A DNA stretch of 64,000 nucleotides from Rhodocyclaceae bacterium (GCA_028714035.1 JAQTNA010000008.1:40869-104868), one strand, 5' to 3'. Numbered from the stretch's first letter, positions 18,581 to 27,959 are shown. The notes: generated from the letters alone by a model not told the origin. Translations and numbers: made by a program.

Positions 18581-19225
18581 TCATCTTCCCCGCTCGTCGC
18601 CCCAGAGAATCTTGTGCAATTGAACCTGCATGCGCACGGGCAGGTGGTCGCGCAGAATCCAGTCGGCCAGCTGGCGGGGAGCCAGGCTGCCTTCCACGGG
18701 CGCCATGAGCACCGGGCAGATGTCGCTCAAACGGTGGGCATCCATCGCCTGCCTGGCCCAGAGGTAGTCCCTCTCGTCCGCCAGCACCAGCTTGATCTCA
18801 TCCCGGGGCGTGAGGTGCCCCAGGTTGTCCCACAGGTTCTTGGGCTCTTCCCCGGAACCGGGCGCCTTGAGGTCCAGGATGCAGGACACCCGCTCATCGG
18901 CGCAGGAGATATCCAGGGCGCCGCTGGTCTCCAGGGACACGGAATAGCCGGCATCGCACAAGGCCTTCAGCAGATCCGGGCAGGCCTTCTGGGCCAGGGG
19001 CTCGCCCCCCGTGACGCAGACATAGCGGGCACCGTAGGACGCCACCCGCTCCAGTATCTCGGGGATGGAGAGACCCTCGCCGCCGGTGAAGGCGTGACTG
19101 GTGTCGCACCAGACGCAGCGCAGGGGACAGCCGGTCAGGCGCACGAAGACCGTGGGCAGCCCGCTACGGCTGGTTTCCCCCTGCAGGGAAAAGAAGATTT
19201 CGCTGACGCGCAGTTTGGCGCTCAT
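18581..19225 (-). CDS. queE: 7-carboxy-7-deazaguanine synthase (radical SAM)
   Basis: 214 residues. A radical SAM enzyme that rearranges 6-carboxytetrahydropterin to 7-carboxy-7-deazaguanine. The 4Fe-4S-binding cysteines are C33, C37 and C40 (CPLRCVWC), preceded by FFSLQGET and followed by TGGEPLAQ, typical for QueE. The start at 19225 ([11 protein letters not shown]) fits the family; the sequence upstream is repeat DNA. Together with queC this provides two preQ0 pathway steps at the end of the Tol-Pal gene block. Confidence 0.95.
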   Translation of the reverse strand: MSAKLRVSEIFFSLQGETSRSGLPTVFVRLTGCPLRCVWCDTSHAFTGGEGLSIPEILERVASYGARYVCVTGGEPLAQKACPDLLKALCDAGYSVSLETSGALDISCADERVSCILDLKAPGSGEEPKNLWDNLGHLTPRDEIKLVLADERDYLWARQAMDAHRLSDICPVLMAPVEGSLAPRQLADWILRDHLPVRMQVQLHKILWGDERGR

Positions 19226-19232
19226 GGGCAGC

Positions 19233-19288
19233 TGTGGGGCGGGTTTCAACCCGCCCTCCGTCATGGCCGGCAAAGCCGGCCCCACAAA
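19233..19288. repeat. Family D palindromic repeat upstream of queE
   Basis: Two hairpins in tandem, GGCGGGTTTCAACCCGCC and GGCCGGCAAAGCCGGCCC, bounded by TGTGGG and CCCACA. It fills the spacer between the DUF3617 gene and queE. Confidence 0.7.
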
Positions 19289-19292
19289 ATAT

Positions 19293-19793
19293 CTACTGGC
19301 AGTTGCCGACCCAGCGGCCCTGCATCTGGGTGGTGGTGTTCATGGAACCGTGCTGCGGATCGTTCACGTTAATCGTGGTGCTGCCGGAGTAGCTATCCGA
19401 GCCGTTGAAGGTCATCGTGCCCTTGCCGTTCATCGTGCGCCCCCCCTCCACGCAGGTGGTCTGCCACGAAACGGTGTTGCCGCTTCTGCTGAAGGAGGTA
19501 TTGCGGCAGTGGCTGTTCGGGGGTTGCGGCGGCTCGTCCCTGGCAGCCTGTTCCTTGGTCACGCAGTGGCGTACCGTCATGCCGCCCCCGGCGCCACCCT
19601 GCATGCTGATGCCCCGTTTCGCCATCATCGCCTGTGCCTCCGGCGGAAGGTCCGCCATGTTGGGCATGGCCATGCCGCCGGGAAGGGCAGTCTGCGTGGT
19701 GACTTCCCACATCCCGGGCTTGATGCCGCTGGCGCCAAAGGCGACGGACGACAGGATGCAGGCAGCGGCCAGTACGAGAAGTTTCCTGTTCAT
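19293..19793 (-). CDS. DUF3617 family secreted protein
   Basis: 166 residues with an N-terminal signal peptide (MNRKLLVLAAACILSSVAFG), then IKPGMWEVTTQ, the family's opening motif, two cysteines around VRHCVTKEQA and TTCVEGG, and the terminal region MQGRWVGNCQ. DUF3617 proteins are small periplasmic proteins of unknown function. The ATG at 19793 places the signal peptide at the N-terminus; an upstream ATG would not. It sits between cpoB and queE on the same strand. Confidence 0.8.
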   Translation of the reverse strand: MNRKLLVLAAACILSSVAFGASGIKPGMWEVTTQTALPGGMAMPNMADLPPEAQAMMAKRGISMQGGAGGGMTVRHCVTKEQAARDEPPQPPNSHCRNTSFSRSGNTVSWQTTCVEGGRTMNGKGTMTFNGSDSYSGSTTINVNDPQHGSMNTTTQMQGRWVGNCQ

Positions 19794-19931
19794 GGTTTCC
19801 CCCTTCATGGTCTGAGTGGACATTGTAGGCCTGGATTCATCCCGACATCGCACAAGCTATGTGTTCCTGTCGGACGGACACCCCGGCTGCAACGCAACTA
19901 CGTGCGGCCCGAGCCCGGCCGGCTTCCGCGC

Positions 19932-20690
19932 TCAGTGCCCCTTTTTCTTGGCCAGGCGCTGCTTGGCCGTTGCCGCGGCCGGACTGTCGGGATAGCGGAG
20001 CACCAGGTCTTCCAGGCCATCCTGCGCCGCCTTGGCATCCCCGCTCTCCCGCCGGGCTTCCGACAGTTGCAGCAGAGCATCGGGCGCCTTGGCGTCGCCC
20101 GGCCATTTCTGGACAAGCGCCGAATACAGTTCCACCGCCTTGGCCCACTCGCGCAACTGGAAGTAGGCATTGCCGGCCCAGAAATGCGCGCTCGGGGCGA
20201 AGGCACCGGCCGGGTAGCTCGCGATCAAGTTGCCGAAGGCGTCGGCCGACTCCTTGAACTTGTTGGCCTTGAACAGGTTCAAGGCCGCCTCGAAGGCCTG
20301 GGTCTCCAGCGCCGGGTCGGCCACGGCGGGCTGCTTGGGCGCGGCTTCAGCCGCGGCCAAGGCTGCTTCCTGCTTGCGCAGGCGGTTGTCCAGATCCACG
20401 TAATAGTCCTGCATGCGCTTCTGCGCCTGGCCCAGCTCGAAGGTGAGCACCTCCACCTGACCGCGCAGGCGCGCCACTTCGGCCTTCAGGCCTTCCAGCT
20501 GGTTGGCCGCTTCCAGCTGATTCTGGGCGGCCTCCTCCAGCTTGTTCAGCTTGGCGTCGTGTTCATTCCTCAGGAGGGTGACCGCCTTCAGGGCGTCGCC
20601 ATCGAACACGCCGGCCCAGGCCGGAAGGGTGGACAGGGCCAGGAGCGGCGCCAGCAGCAGGACGGGCAGGAACGGCGGGCGGCGTGTCAC
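19932..20690 (-). CDS. cpoB: CpoB (YbgF), Tol-Pal associated periplasmic coordinator
   Basis: About 252 residues from a GTG one base past the pal stop. N-terminal signal peptide (LPVLLLAPLLALSTLPAWA), then a coiled coil (roughly residues 35-110) and a C-terminal TPR domain (ALNLFKANKFKESADAFGNLI, FWAGNAYFQLREWAKAVELY, and a third repeat). In E. coli CpoB binds TolA and links Tol-Pal constriction with peptidoglycan synthesis by PBP1B. I chose the GTG because it follows pal immediately and puts the signal peptide at the N-terminus. Confidence 0.9.
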   Translation of the reverse strand: MTRRPPFLPVLLLAPLLALSTLPAWAGVFDGDALKAVTLLRNEHDAKLNKLEEAAQNQLEAANQLEGLKAEVARLRGQVEVLTFELGQAQKRMQDYYVDLDNRLRKQEAALAAAEAAPKQPAVADPALETQAFEAALNLFKANKFKESADAFGNLIASYPAGAFAPSAHFWAGNAYFQLREWAKAVELYSALVQKWPGDAKAPDALLQLSEARRESGDAKAAQDGLEDLVLRYPDSPAAATAKQRLAKKKGH

Positions 20691-20691
20691 C

Positions 20692-21276
20692 TCAGAATTC
20701 TCCGGCGGGTTTGGTGGCGTCGCGGTAGAGCATGTCGTCGCGGCGGTTCTCGGCCCAGGCGGCTTCATCATGGCCTTCGTTCTTCGGCTTTTCCTTGCCC
20801 AGGCTCACGGATTCCAGCTGGGTCTCGCGCACACCCAGGAGCTTCAAGGCCTGCTTCAGGGCATCGGCCCGCTTCTGGCCCAGGGCCAGATTGTATTCCC
20901 GGCTGCCCCGCTCGTCGGCATTGCCCTGGATCAGCATCTTGTAGTCGGCGTGGGAGGCCAGGAACTTGGCATGGGCATCCACCAGGGGCTTGAACTCATC
21001 CTTGATGACGTACTGGTCGTAGTCAAAATAGATGCTGCGCTTGGAAAGCACGCTCTTGGGGTCGGTGAGGGTCGCGAGCACACTGCCGCTCAGTTCGCCC
21101 GTCGTGATGGGCGCAATGGTGGGCGTGGCGACCACCGGCTTGCCGGGACTGCGATCCACGACGTTGGCGGCGGTCTGCTCGGGGCCGCCGGGCGTGGAGC
21201 ACCCGGCCACGAGGGTGGCCACGGCAAACATGCCGGCCAGGGCACGCAGGGGAATGTGACGAAAAGGGCTGTTCAT
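20692..21276 (-). CDS. pal: Pal, peptidoglycan-associated outer membrane lipoprotein
   Basis: 194 residues. The lipoprotein signal ends in LVAGC with lipidated Cys26. The C-terminal OmpA-like domain has the peptidoglycan-binding signature (YFDYDQYVIKDEF, IQGNADERGSREYNLALGQKRADALK). Pal anchors the outer membrane to peptidoglycan and binds TolB and TolA. The order tolQ-tolR-tolA-tolB-pal-cpoB is complete here. Confidence 0.97.
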   Translation of the reverse strand: MNSPFRHIPLRALAGMFAVATLVAGCSTPGGPEQTAANVVDRSPGKPVVATPTIAPITTGELSGSVLATLTDPKSVLSKRSIYFDYDQYVIKDEFKPLVDAHAKFLASHADYKMLIQGNADERGSREYNLALGQKRADALKQALKLLGVRETQLESVSLGKEKPKNEGHDEAAWAENRRDDMLYRDATKPAGEF

Positions 21277-21295
21277 GATTTTCTCCAGGGGGTGG

Positions 21296-22576
21296 CTATT
21301 TTTGGAACGGCCCCCAGGCCGGTTCGCGCACGTCGGCTGCCTGTATGGACAGCTTCTGCTTGACGCGCCCGTCCAGGGAGACCGCGGCCAGCACGCCCCG
21401 CCCGCCGATTTCGGAGGCGTAGAGGATCATGCGGCCATTGGGGGCGAAACTGGGAGACTCGTCCTTGGCCGAGTCGGTGAGTACCTGTATCTGGTGCGAG
21501 GCCAGATCCTGCACGGCAAGCTGGAAGCGGCCGTTGTTGCGGCTGATGAAGGCCAGGGTCTTGCCGTCGGGCGAGGGTCGCGGCGTGACGTTGTAGCTGC
21601 CGTCGAAGGTGACGCGCTGGCTGTCGCCGCCGGCGGCGGGAATGCGGTATATCTGGGGGCTGCCCCCCCGGTCCGAGGTGAAATAGATGAATTGGCCGTC
21701 CGGAGAATAGCGCGGCTCGGTATCAATGCCGCCGCTTGAGGCCAGCCGGCGCACACCACTGCCATCGGCGTTGACGGTGAACATCTGGGAGCCGCCATCC
21801 TTGGTCAGCACCACCGCCAGCTTCGTGCCATCGGGAGACCAGGCCGGCGCCGAGTTGGAGCCCTTGAAGTTGGCCACCACATGGCGCTGGCCCGTGGTGA
21901 GGGAATGGACATAGACCACCGGCTTCTTGGCCTCGAAGGACACGTAGGCCAGGCGCGAGCCGTCGGGCGACCACACCGGCGAGATGATCGGCTCATGGGA
22001 GGCCAGCGCCGTCTGCGGGCTGCCGCCATCCGCGTCGGCGATCTGGAGCTCGAAACGCTTGCCGGACTTCACCACGTACGAGATCCGTGTGGAGAAGACG
22101 CCGGGTTCGCCCAGGAGCTTCTCGTAGACCACGTCGCTGATGCGGTGCGCGGTGGGCCGGTACTGGCCGGCGCCGGTGAGGTAGGTGAAGCCGGCCAGCT
22201 GGACCTGCTTCTGCACATCGTAGAGGCGGAAGCGGACCTCGTAACGACCGTCGGCAGCGGCCAGCACCGAGCCCACCACCAGGGCGTCCGCGCCCCGGCT
22301 CTTCCAGTCGCCGAAGACCGGCTGGGCATTCTCCGGCATGGGCTTGTTGCCGGTATCCACCAGCTTGAACAGGCCGCTGCGCTCCAGGTCCGTGCGGATG
22401 ACGTTGGTGACCCCCTGGGGCAACAGGCCCTCGCCCTGGAAGTCGGCGATGGCCGTGGGAATGCGGTTCGCCCCGGCGCCGGTGATCTCGATGCTGAGTT
22501 GGGCCCGGGCCGGCAAGGCCAGCAGGGCGAGCATCGCCAGCAAGAGCGTCAGAAGCTTGCGGAGGGAAAAAAGCAT
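21296..22576 (-). CDS. tolB: TolB, periplasmic Tol-Pal translocation protein
   Basis: About 426 residues: signal peptide (LLTLLLAMLALLALPARA), an N-terminal TolB domain and a C-terminal beta-propeller with repeats such as SPVWSPDGSRLAYVSFE, APAWSPDGTKLAVVL and EPRYSPDGQFIYFTSD. It shuttles between Pal and TolA in the periplasm. ATG 22576 is preferred; one seven codons upstream is also possible. Confidence 0.96.
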   Translation of the reverse strand: MLFSLRKLLTLLLAMLALLALPARAQLSIEITGAGANRIPTAIADFQGEGLLPQGVTNVIRTDLERSGLFKLVDTGNKPMPENAQPVFGDWKSRGADALVVGSVLAAADGRYEVRFRLYDVQKQVQLAGFTYLTGAGQYRPTAHRISDVVYEKLLGEPGVFSTRISYVVKSGKRFELQIADADGGSPQTALASHEPIISPVWSPDGSRLAYVSFEAKKPVVYVHSLTTGQRHVVANFKGSNSAPAWSPDGTKLAVVLTKDGGSQMFTVNADGSGVRRLASSGGIDTEPRYSPDGQFIYFTSDRGGSPQIYRIPAAGGDSQRVTFDGSYNVTPRPSPDGKTLAFISRNNGRFQLAVQDLASHQIQVLTDSAKDESPSFAPNGRMILYASEIGGRGVLAAVSLDGRVKQKLSIQAADVREPAWGPFQK

Positions 22577-22673
22577 GGCGTTGGCACCGATAAACATTGA
22601 CCGTCCATGTTCAGCGGCTGCAAGGCAGTCCGCTGGAACCGGAGAAACGGGAAATTATACATGGGCAATATTG

Positions 22674-23450
22674 CTACTCTTCCAGCGGTCGGAACTTCAA
22701 TTCCAGATTACGCTGAAACAGCGTCGGGTCTTCCGGCTTGGGCAGGGGTGAGGCCTTGCCGATGGCCCTTTCGATGGCGGCATCCAGGGCGGAGTTCCCG
22801 GTGGACTTGCGCAATTTTGCGTTCAACACCGCACCATCGGGCAGGAGCGTGACATCGAACACGGCTTCCGGGTTGCCGCTGACGCTGGGCGGCACGACGA
22901 TGTGGCGCCGAATGGCGGCCTTGATGCGGTCGCCCCAGGCGGCCTTGCCCCGCGCCAGCGCCTGCGCCGCCTGGGCCGCCTTGAGGTCCTGCAACTCCTT
23001 CGCCGCCGCCTCGGTGGCCTTCTGGCGGGAAAGATTCTGCTCCGTCGCCTTCAATTCCTTGCTCCAGTCCGGCATGACCGGGGCAGCCGGCTTCTCCACA
23101 GGTTTCGGCTTATCCACGGGCTTGGGTTTCTCAACCGGCTTGGGCTTTTCCTTCTGGGCAATCTCGGGCTTGGGCGCGGGCGGCGGTTCCACCTTGGCCT
23201 GGGGCTTGGGCGGCTCCACCTTGGGCACCGGCTTGGGCGGCGGCTTCACCTCGGGGACGGGCTGAACCTTGCGCGGCGCCGGGGCCGAACGCTCGGCGGG
23301 CGGGGCCGAGTAGAGCTGGACCTCCACGGCTTCCGGCGTATGCGTCTGCCAATGCACCCCCATGAACAACAGGGCCGCGAGCACCACATGCACCAGGACC
23401 GCCAGGACCGCCGAGAGCCAATTGTCCGGCTCCGGCTGGGGAAAACGCAT
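22674..23450 (-). CDS. tolA: TolA, inner membrane-anchored envelope-spanning protein
   Basis: 258 residues. One N-terminal membrane helix (LSAVLAVLVHVVLAALLFM), a proline/lysine-rich spacer with repeated KPVEKPKPV-type units, an Ala/Lys helical stretch, and a C-terminal TonB-like domain (VSGNPEAVFDVTLLPDGAVLNAKLRKSTG). It transmits proton-motive force from TolQR to TolB/Pal. A GGAG six bases upstream supports the ATG at 23450; an ATG at 23468 is an alternative. A family F repeat lies directly upstream. Confidence 0.93.
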   Translation of the reverse strand: MRFPQPEPDNWLSAVLAVLVHVVLAALLFMGVHWQTHTPEAVEVQLYSAPPAERSAPAPRKVQPVPEVKPPPKPVPKVEPPKPQAKVEPPPAPKPEIAQKEKPKPVEKPKPVDKPKPVEKPAAPVMPDWSKELKATEQNLSRQKATEAAAKELQDLKAAQAAQALARGKAAWGDRIKAAIRRHIVVPPSVSGNPEAVFDVTLLPDGAVLNAKLRKSTGNSALDAAIERAIGKASPLPKPEDPTLFQRNLELKFRPLEE

Positions 23451-23475
23451 GGAAAACTCCAGGCTCATTACCGTA

Positions 23476-23558
23476 ACAGTCGCACAGCGACTCTGGACGC
23501 TCCCCTCGCCCGCAGGCCGATGCGGGAGAGGGGGTGGGGGTGAGGGGAAACGGGCATG
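23476..23558. repeat. Family F repeat between tolR and tolA
   Basis: About 83 bases that align with a second copy at 48616-48694. Shared parts are a small hairpin (AGTCGC...GCGACT), then GACGCTCCCCTCGCCCGC, a G-rich run GAGAGGGGGT and AAACGGGCATG. It ends eight bases before the possible tolA start at 23468. Confidence 0.8.
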
Positions 23559-23562
23559 ACGA

Positions 23563-24000
23563 TCATCTTCTGGTGTTTTTCTCAGAGTCAGGCCCGTTCG
23601 GCGGCTGTACCAGGAGACCGATCTTGGCCACGTTCTGTTTTTGCAGTTCGTCCATGACCGAGAGCACCGCCTCGTAACGCACGCTCTTGTCACCGGCGAT
23701 GAGCACCGGCTGGCCCGGGTGGCGCGCCTGGGCATCCACGATGGACTGCTTCAGTTGTTCGCGTGCGATCTCCCGCTCCTTGCCGCCCTGGGCGCGGTCG
23801 TTGACCGCCAGGCTGCCGTCGCCGTGGATGATCACTTCCAGGGGCTCGGCGGGCGGCTGGGCCGATTTCCCGACGCTGGGCAGATCCACGGTGCCCTGGG
23901 GAATCATGGGGGCCGTGACCATGAAGATCACGAGCAAGACCAGCATCACGTCTATGTAGGGCACGACGTTGATCTGGTTCATGAGCCGGCGTTGTCTCAT
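23563..24000 (-). CDS. tolR: TolR, proton-channel component of Tol-Pal (ExbD family)
   Basis: 145 residues with one N-terminal membrane helix containing the conserved aspartate (VVPYIDVMLVLLVIFMVTAPM) and a periplasmic ExbD-like domain ending near QKQNVAKIGLLVQPP. TolR pairs with TolQ to use proton flow to energise TolA. The gene begins after a heptamer repeat in the tolQ-tolR spacer. Confidence 0.95.
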   Translation of the reverse strand: MRQRRLMNQINVVPYIDVMLVLLVIFMVTAPMIPQGTVDLPSVGKSAQPPAEPLEVIIHGDGSLAVNDRAQGGKEREIAREQLKQSIVDAQARHPGQPVLIAGDKSVRYEAVLSVMDELQKQNVAKIGLLVQPPNGPDSEKNTRR

Positions 24001-24030
24001 GGCCTGCCCTCCGCAAACCAGTTGCGGGCG

Positions 24031-24066
24031 ACCACTCTCGACTCTCGACTCTCGACTCTCGACTCG
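24031..24066 (-). repeat. Family B heptamer array in the tolQ-tolR spacer
   Basis: Four to five consecutive ACTCTCG units (period 7), with no inverted arm here. It occupies half of the 76-base spacer, 30 bases before the tolR start. Confidence 0.85.
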
Positions 24067-24076
24067 GCCATGGCCG

Positions 24077-24754
24077 TCATCGCAACTGCCGTTGCAGGAT
24101 GTTCGAGAACTCCTCCATGAAGCTCTCGAAGCGGATCGAGACCCGGTCTATGTCGTGGGCGAAACGGTTGTAGGCCACGACGGCGGGGATGGCGGCGAAG
24201 AGGCCGATGGCCGTGGCCACCAGGGCCTCGGCGATGCCCGGCGCCACATGGGCCAGGGTCGCCTGGGAGACGTTGGCCAGGCCGCGGAAGGCGTTCATGA
24301 TGCCCCAGACGGTGCCGAACAGGCCCACGTAAGGGCTGACCGAACCCACCGTGGCCAGGAAGGCCAGGTGGGATTCCAGGTCGTCCGTTTCCCGCTGGTA
24401 GGTGGCCCTCATGGCGCGCCGCGAGCCGTCAATGATGTCCTTGGCGTCCAGGGTCTTCTGGCCCTTCAGCTTGTTGAACTCCCGGTAGCCGGCCTCGAAG
24501 ATGCGGGCCAGGGCGCCGGCGTTGTGGCGGTCGTTGGCGGCCGTGTTGAACAGGGCGTTCAAGTCGCCGCCGCTCCAGAATTCCCGCTCGAACTCGTCGG
24601 TCTTGGCACGGGCGATGCGGATGGCGAAGGACTTGCGGAATATCCAGTACCAGGAGGTGAAGGACACGCCCAGCAGTATCGCCATGACCATCTTGACCAG
24701 CAGGCTGGCATTGGCGAACAGGGTGAGTACGGAAAGGTCTTGCGCGACATTCAT
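24077..24754 (-). CDS. tolQ: TolQ, proton-channel component of Tol-Pal (ExbB/MotA family)
   Basis: 225 residues with three membrane helices: near 17-38 (ASLLVKMVMAILLGVSFTSWYW), and the pair around VGSVSPYVGLFGTVWGIM and EALVATAIGLFAAIPAVVAYN. The GLFGTVWG motif is diagnostic of the family. It forms the stator with TolR. The ATG overlaps the ybgC stop (ATGA), indicating translational coupling. Confidence 0.96.
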   Translation of the reverse strand: MNVAQDLSVLTLFANASLLVKMVMAILLGVSFTSWYWIFRKSFAIRIARAKTDEFEREFWSGGDLNALFNTAANDRHNAGALARIFEAGYREFNKLKGQKTLDAKDIIDGSRRAMRATYQRETDDLESHLAFLATVGSVSPYVGLFGTVWGIMNAFRGLANVSQATLAHVAPGIAEALVATAIGLFAAIPAVVAYNRFAHDIDRVSIRFESFMEEFSNILQRQLR

Positions 24755-25221
24755 CGGGTGGTTTCCCCAGGCATAGGGTCAAACTGCATGGCCAAGAGGC
24801 GACTCTTGATGTCTTCCGGGATGGGCGCGGATTTCCTCTTCCCCCAATCCACACAGGCCACGGTGACCCGGGCCTGAAACAGCACGGAGCCCTCCCGCTC
24901 CACATCCTGGGCGAAGCTGATGCTGGCGTGACCCACTTTCTCGATCCGCGTCACCACCTCCAGGAGGTCGTCCAGGCCGGCCGGCCTCAGGTAGTCCGCC
25001 TGGAAACTGCGCACCACGAACACCAGCTTGCGCGTCTCCAGCAACTCGGCCTGCTGGAATCCGGCCGCCCTCAGCCACTCGGTGCGCGCCCTTTCGCAGA
25101 ACTTCAGGTAGTTGGCGTAGTACACGACCGCGCCGGCATCCGTGTCCTCGTAATAGACCCGAAGCGGCAGGCGGAATACCCGATGCGCCTTGGCGCGTTC
25201 GGAAAGGGCGGCGACTAGCAT
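24751..25221 (-). CDS. ybgC: YbgC, Tol-Pal associated acyl-CoA thioesterase
   Basis: 156 residues of the hot-dog fold; the 4-hydroxybenzoyl-CoA-thioesterase signature YYEDTDAGAVVYYANYLKFCERARTEWL contains the catalytic aspartate. YbgC hydrolyses acyl-CoA or acyl-ACP and is linked to phospholipid metabolism at the division site. It is first gene of the tol block, overlapping tolQ by four bases. Confidence 0.95.
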   Translation of the reverse strand: MLVAALSERAKAHRVFRLPLRVYYEDTDAGAVVYYANYLKFCERARTEWLRAAGFQQAELLETRKLVFVVRSFQADYLRPAGLDDLLEVVTRIEKVGHASISFAQDVEREGSVLFQARVTVACVDWGKRKSAPIPEDIKSRLLAMQFDPMPGETTR

Positions 25222-25288
25222 CGGCGGATTCTAACCCAGTATCCGAAAGCCCCTGCTCCGGCCATGGTGAGTTCTTGTAACGGCAAAC

Positions 25289-26164
25289 CTATTTCTTCTC
25301 CACGGGTGCGGCGGCCTGGGGCTTGGCCTGGGCGTAGTCACCGAAATACTCGATCTTGGCCTTCTGAATCTGCTGCTTGACCTCGTTCGTGGCCGCCTCG
25401 TTGCGCTTCCGGGTAGCCAGCAGGCGCTCGATCGCCGGCTTCGCCGTGGCCAGGTCCACCGGCTGCGCCTGGCTGCCCAGCAACTGTTCCACCAGGATGC
25501 CCGCCTGGGTCGGGATGATGACGATCTCGCCATCCTTCATGCCGGCGAAACGCGGCACCAGTTCCAGGGGCAGTTGTTCCGCCGCCTTGGCCGCACTGGA
25601 GGCCGAGAAGCCCACCTTCTCGCCCTTGAGCCACGCCCCCACTTCCTCCAGGCTCTTGGCCTTGGCGGCGGCGTCCTGGAGTTTGGGCAGGAAGTCAGGC
25701 CTGGCCGCCACCGACAGTTCGCGCAGGTTGTAGACCTTGCGCTCCTTGAACAAGGCCGGGTTGGCATCGAAGAAAGCCTGGATTTCCGCGTCGGTAGGCT
25801 TGACCGCCGTCGAGGCCAGTTGATCCAGGTAGGCCTTGACCAGAATCTCGTTGTGGGCGGCGTTGAGGGCCTGGACCACCTTGGGATCCTGGTCCAGCTT
25901 CTTTTCCCGAGCCTGCTGCAGGAGCAGGTTTTCCTCGACGATCTTGTCCAGCACCTGCTTGCTGGCCCCCTTCAGCTTGTCGGCGGGAATGTCGCCAAAG
26001 CGGGAGAGCACGGCACTGACCTGCCCCTGATAGATTTCTGCGCCATTCACCTTGGCCACCAGGGGGCCGCGCTCCGCCTCGCTCGCCACCTGCGGCCCGG
26101 ACTTGCCGCAAGCCGCCGTCAGAAACACGGCGCACAGGGCCGCGGCCATCGCTGATTTTTTCAT
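25289..26164 (-). CDS. Peptidyl-prolyl isomerase-like lipoprotein (EpsD/SurA-N type)
   Basis: 291 residues. The lipoprotein signal MKKSAMAAALCAVFLTAAC gives lipidated Cys19. It continues with a SurA/PpiC-like N-terminal chaperone region (VAKVNGAEIYQGQV, LDKIVEENLLLQQAREKKLDQDP, PTDAEIQAFFDANPALFKERKVYNLREL) and a C-terminal parvulin-like half (GMKDGEIVIIPTQAGILVEQLL). It resembles EpsD-family proteins found with exopolysaccharide loci, but no polysaccharide genes are nearby; here it stands between ruvB and ybgC. A periplasmic folding-helper role is inferred. The start at 26164 positions the lipobox correctly. Confidence 0.78.
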   Translation of the reverse strand: MKKSAMAAALCAVFLTAACGKSGPQVASEAERGPLVAKVNGAEIYQGQVSAVLSRFGDIPADKLKGASKQVLDKIVEENLLLQQAREKKLDQDPKVVQALNAAHNEILVKAYLDQLASTAVKPTDAEIQAFFDANPALFKERKVYNLRELSVAARPDFLPKLQDAAAKAKSLEEVGAWLKGEKVGFSASSAAKAAEQLPLELVPRFAGMKDGEIVIIPTQAGILVEQLLGSQAQPVDLATAKPAIERLLATRKRNEAATNEVKQQIQKAKIEYFGDYAQAKPQAAAPVEKK

Positions 26165-26208
26165 GCTGGAATTCCAGAAGTGGATGTTGGCCAACAGTAT
26201 ACGTTAGG

Positions 26209-27252
26209 TTAATCGTTGCCCCACAACTCCCGCTCGCCACCGGGTTGGGCCAGGCCGAAGTGGCGCCAGGTGGCGGCGGTGGCCAGGCGGCCGCGGGGGG
26301 TGCGCTGGAGATAGCCCTGCTGAATGAGATAGGGCTCCAGGACATCCTCGATGGTATCCCGGCTCTCGCCTATGGCCGCGGCCAGGTTGTCCACCCCCAC
26401 CGGTCCGCCGGAGAATTTTTCCAGCATGGCGGAAAGAAGTTTCCGGTCCATGATGTCCAGGCCCACGTGGTCCACGTCCAGCATGATGAGCGCCGCGTCC
26501 GCCACCTCCCGGGTGACATGCCCCTCGGCCTTCACCTCGGCGAAATCCCGCACGCGGCGCAAGAGGCGGTTGGCGATGCGCGGCGTGCCCCGGGAGCGGC
26601 GGGCGATCTCGAAGGCGCCCTCTCCGGCGATGGCCACGTTCATGAGCCGGGCCGAGCGGGTGACGATGGTGGCCAACTCTTCCGGCGTGTAGAACTCCAG
26701 GCGGGAGACGATGCCGAAACGGTCGCGCAGCGGGTTGGTGAGCATGCCGGCCCGGGTGGTGGCGCCCACCAGGGTGAAGGGCGGCAGGTCCAGCTTGACC
26801 GAGCGGGCGGCCGGGCCTTCGCCGATCATGATGTCTATCTGGAAGTCTTCCAGCGCCGGATAGAGGATTTCCTCCACCACGGGCGAGAGGCGGTGGATTT
26901 CGTCTATGAACAGGACGTCGTGGGGTTCCAGGTTGGTGAGGATGGCCGCCAGATCACCCGCCCGTTCCAGCACCGGCCCGGAGGTCTGGCGCATGTTCAC
27001 GCCCATCTCGTGAGCGATGATGTGGGCCAGCGTCGTCTTGCCCAGGCCCGGCGGGCCGAAGAGCAACACGTGATCCAGGGATTCCCGGCGATTGCGCGCC
27101 GCCTGGATGAAGATTTCCAGTTGCCCGCGTATCTTCTGCTGCCCCACGTAGTCCGCCAGTTTCTTGGGACGCAGCGCACGTTCCAGGGCTTCTTCCGGCA
27201 GCATGGCGGCGGGGGAGATGAGGCGTTCGCTGAGCTCGTCGGTCTGGATCAT
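26209..27252 (-). CDS. ruvB: RuvB, Holliday junction branch-migration helicase
   Basis: 347 residues. AAA+ ATPase with Walker [11 protein letters not shown], Walker B FIDEIH, sensor region GATTRAGML and the C-terminal winged-helix domain ([12 protein letters not shown]). With RuvA it moves Holliday junctions for RuvC cleavage. No ruvA or ruvC is visible in the window before coq7, so they must lie elsewhere. Confidence 0.97.
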   Translation of the reverse strand: MIQTDELSERLISPAAMLPEEALERALRPKKLADYVGQQKIRGQLEIFIQAARNRRESLDHVLLFGPPGLGKTTLAHIIAHEMGVNMRQTSGPVLERAGDLAAILTNLEPHDVLFIDEIHRLSPVVEEILYPALEDFQIDIMIGEGPAARSVKLDLPPFTLVGATTRAGMLTNPLRDRFGIVSRLEFYTPEELATIVTRSARLMNVAIAGEGAFEIARRSRGTPRIANRLLRRVRDFAEVKAEGHVTREVADAALIMLDVDHVGLDIMDRKLLSAMLEKFSGGPVGVDNLAAAIGESRDTIEDVLEPYLIQQGYLQRTPRGRLATAATWRHFGLAQPGGERELWGND

Positions 27253-27304
27253 CGTTTCCGCTTGCTTTCCATGATTTACCGAGCCACTCGCAGATGGAGT
27301 GACC

Positions 27305-27925
27305 TCAAACGTAATACGCCGTGCCGGTCATGACCCTGGCGGCGGCCTTCATGGCCAGCTTCACGGGCAGGGGAAGCTCGGCTGCGCCGAGGCGCACGGC
27401 GGTATCGGCGTGGACGATCTCGTCCTGCTTCATCTGCTCCACGATTTCCCAGGATTTGGCATCGCCCGCCGGGAGTTTTTCCAGGTGGCTGGCCAGATGG
27501 TCCTCCACCTGGCGCTCGGTCTCCGCCAGGAAACCCAGGTTCCAGGCATCACCCATCTTGCCGGCAACGATGCCCATGCCCAGCGCGCCCGCATACCAGA
27601 GGGGATTCAGGAGGCTCTTCCGCCCGCCCAGTTCGGCGATACGCCGCTCCGTCCAGGCCAGATGCTCCTCTTCCTGTTGCGCCGCTTGGGCAAGGGCCGA
27701 GCGGATGGACGGGTCATGGGAGATCATGGCCTGGCCCTGGTAGAGGGCCTGGGCGCAGACCTCGCCCACATGGTTTACACGCATCAGCGCGGCGGCATGA
27801 CGCCGCTCCCCCGGACTCAGTTCCGCCTCGGGCAGGCTGCCCCCGGGCACGGGGCGAACGGTCTGGGCCGACGCGAAGACGGTGCGCAGGGCGCGGTCGA
27901 AACCGATGATGAGTTGATCTAGCAT
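27305..27925 (-). CDS. coq7: Coq7-type 2-polyprenyl-3-methyl-6-methoxy-1,4-benzoquinol hydroxylase
   Basis: 206 residues. Di-iron monooxygenase that hydroxylates the last free ring position in ubiquinone synthesis. Iron-ligand motifs typical of the ferritin-like fold are visible: [29 protein letters not shown], and [33 protein letters not shown]. Betaproteobacteria often use Coq7 instead of UbiF for this step. It sits between ruvB and the CNP1-like gene. Confidence 0.93.
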   Translation of the reverse strand: MLDQLIIGFDRALRTVFASAQTVRPVPGGSLPEAELSPGERRHAAALMRVNHVGEVCAQALYQGQAMISHDPSIRSALAQAAQQEEEHLAWTERRIAELGGRKSLLNPLWYAGALGMGIVAGKMGDAWNLGFLAETERQVEDHLASHLEKLPAGDAKSWEIVEQMKQDEIVHADTAVRLGAAELPLPVKLAMKAAARVMTGTAYYV

Positions 27926-27959
27926 GAAGGCAATCCTTGAACGGTGGTTTGAACGGGAC

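Noticed and set aside
24031..24066. Heptamer arrays as a CRISPR
   Set aside because: Units are 7 bases with no spacers and no cas genes nearby.
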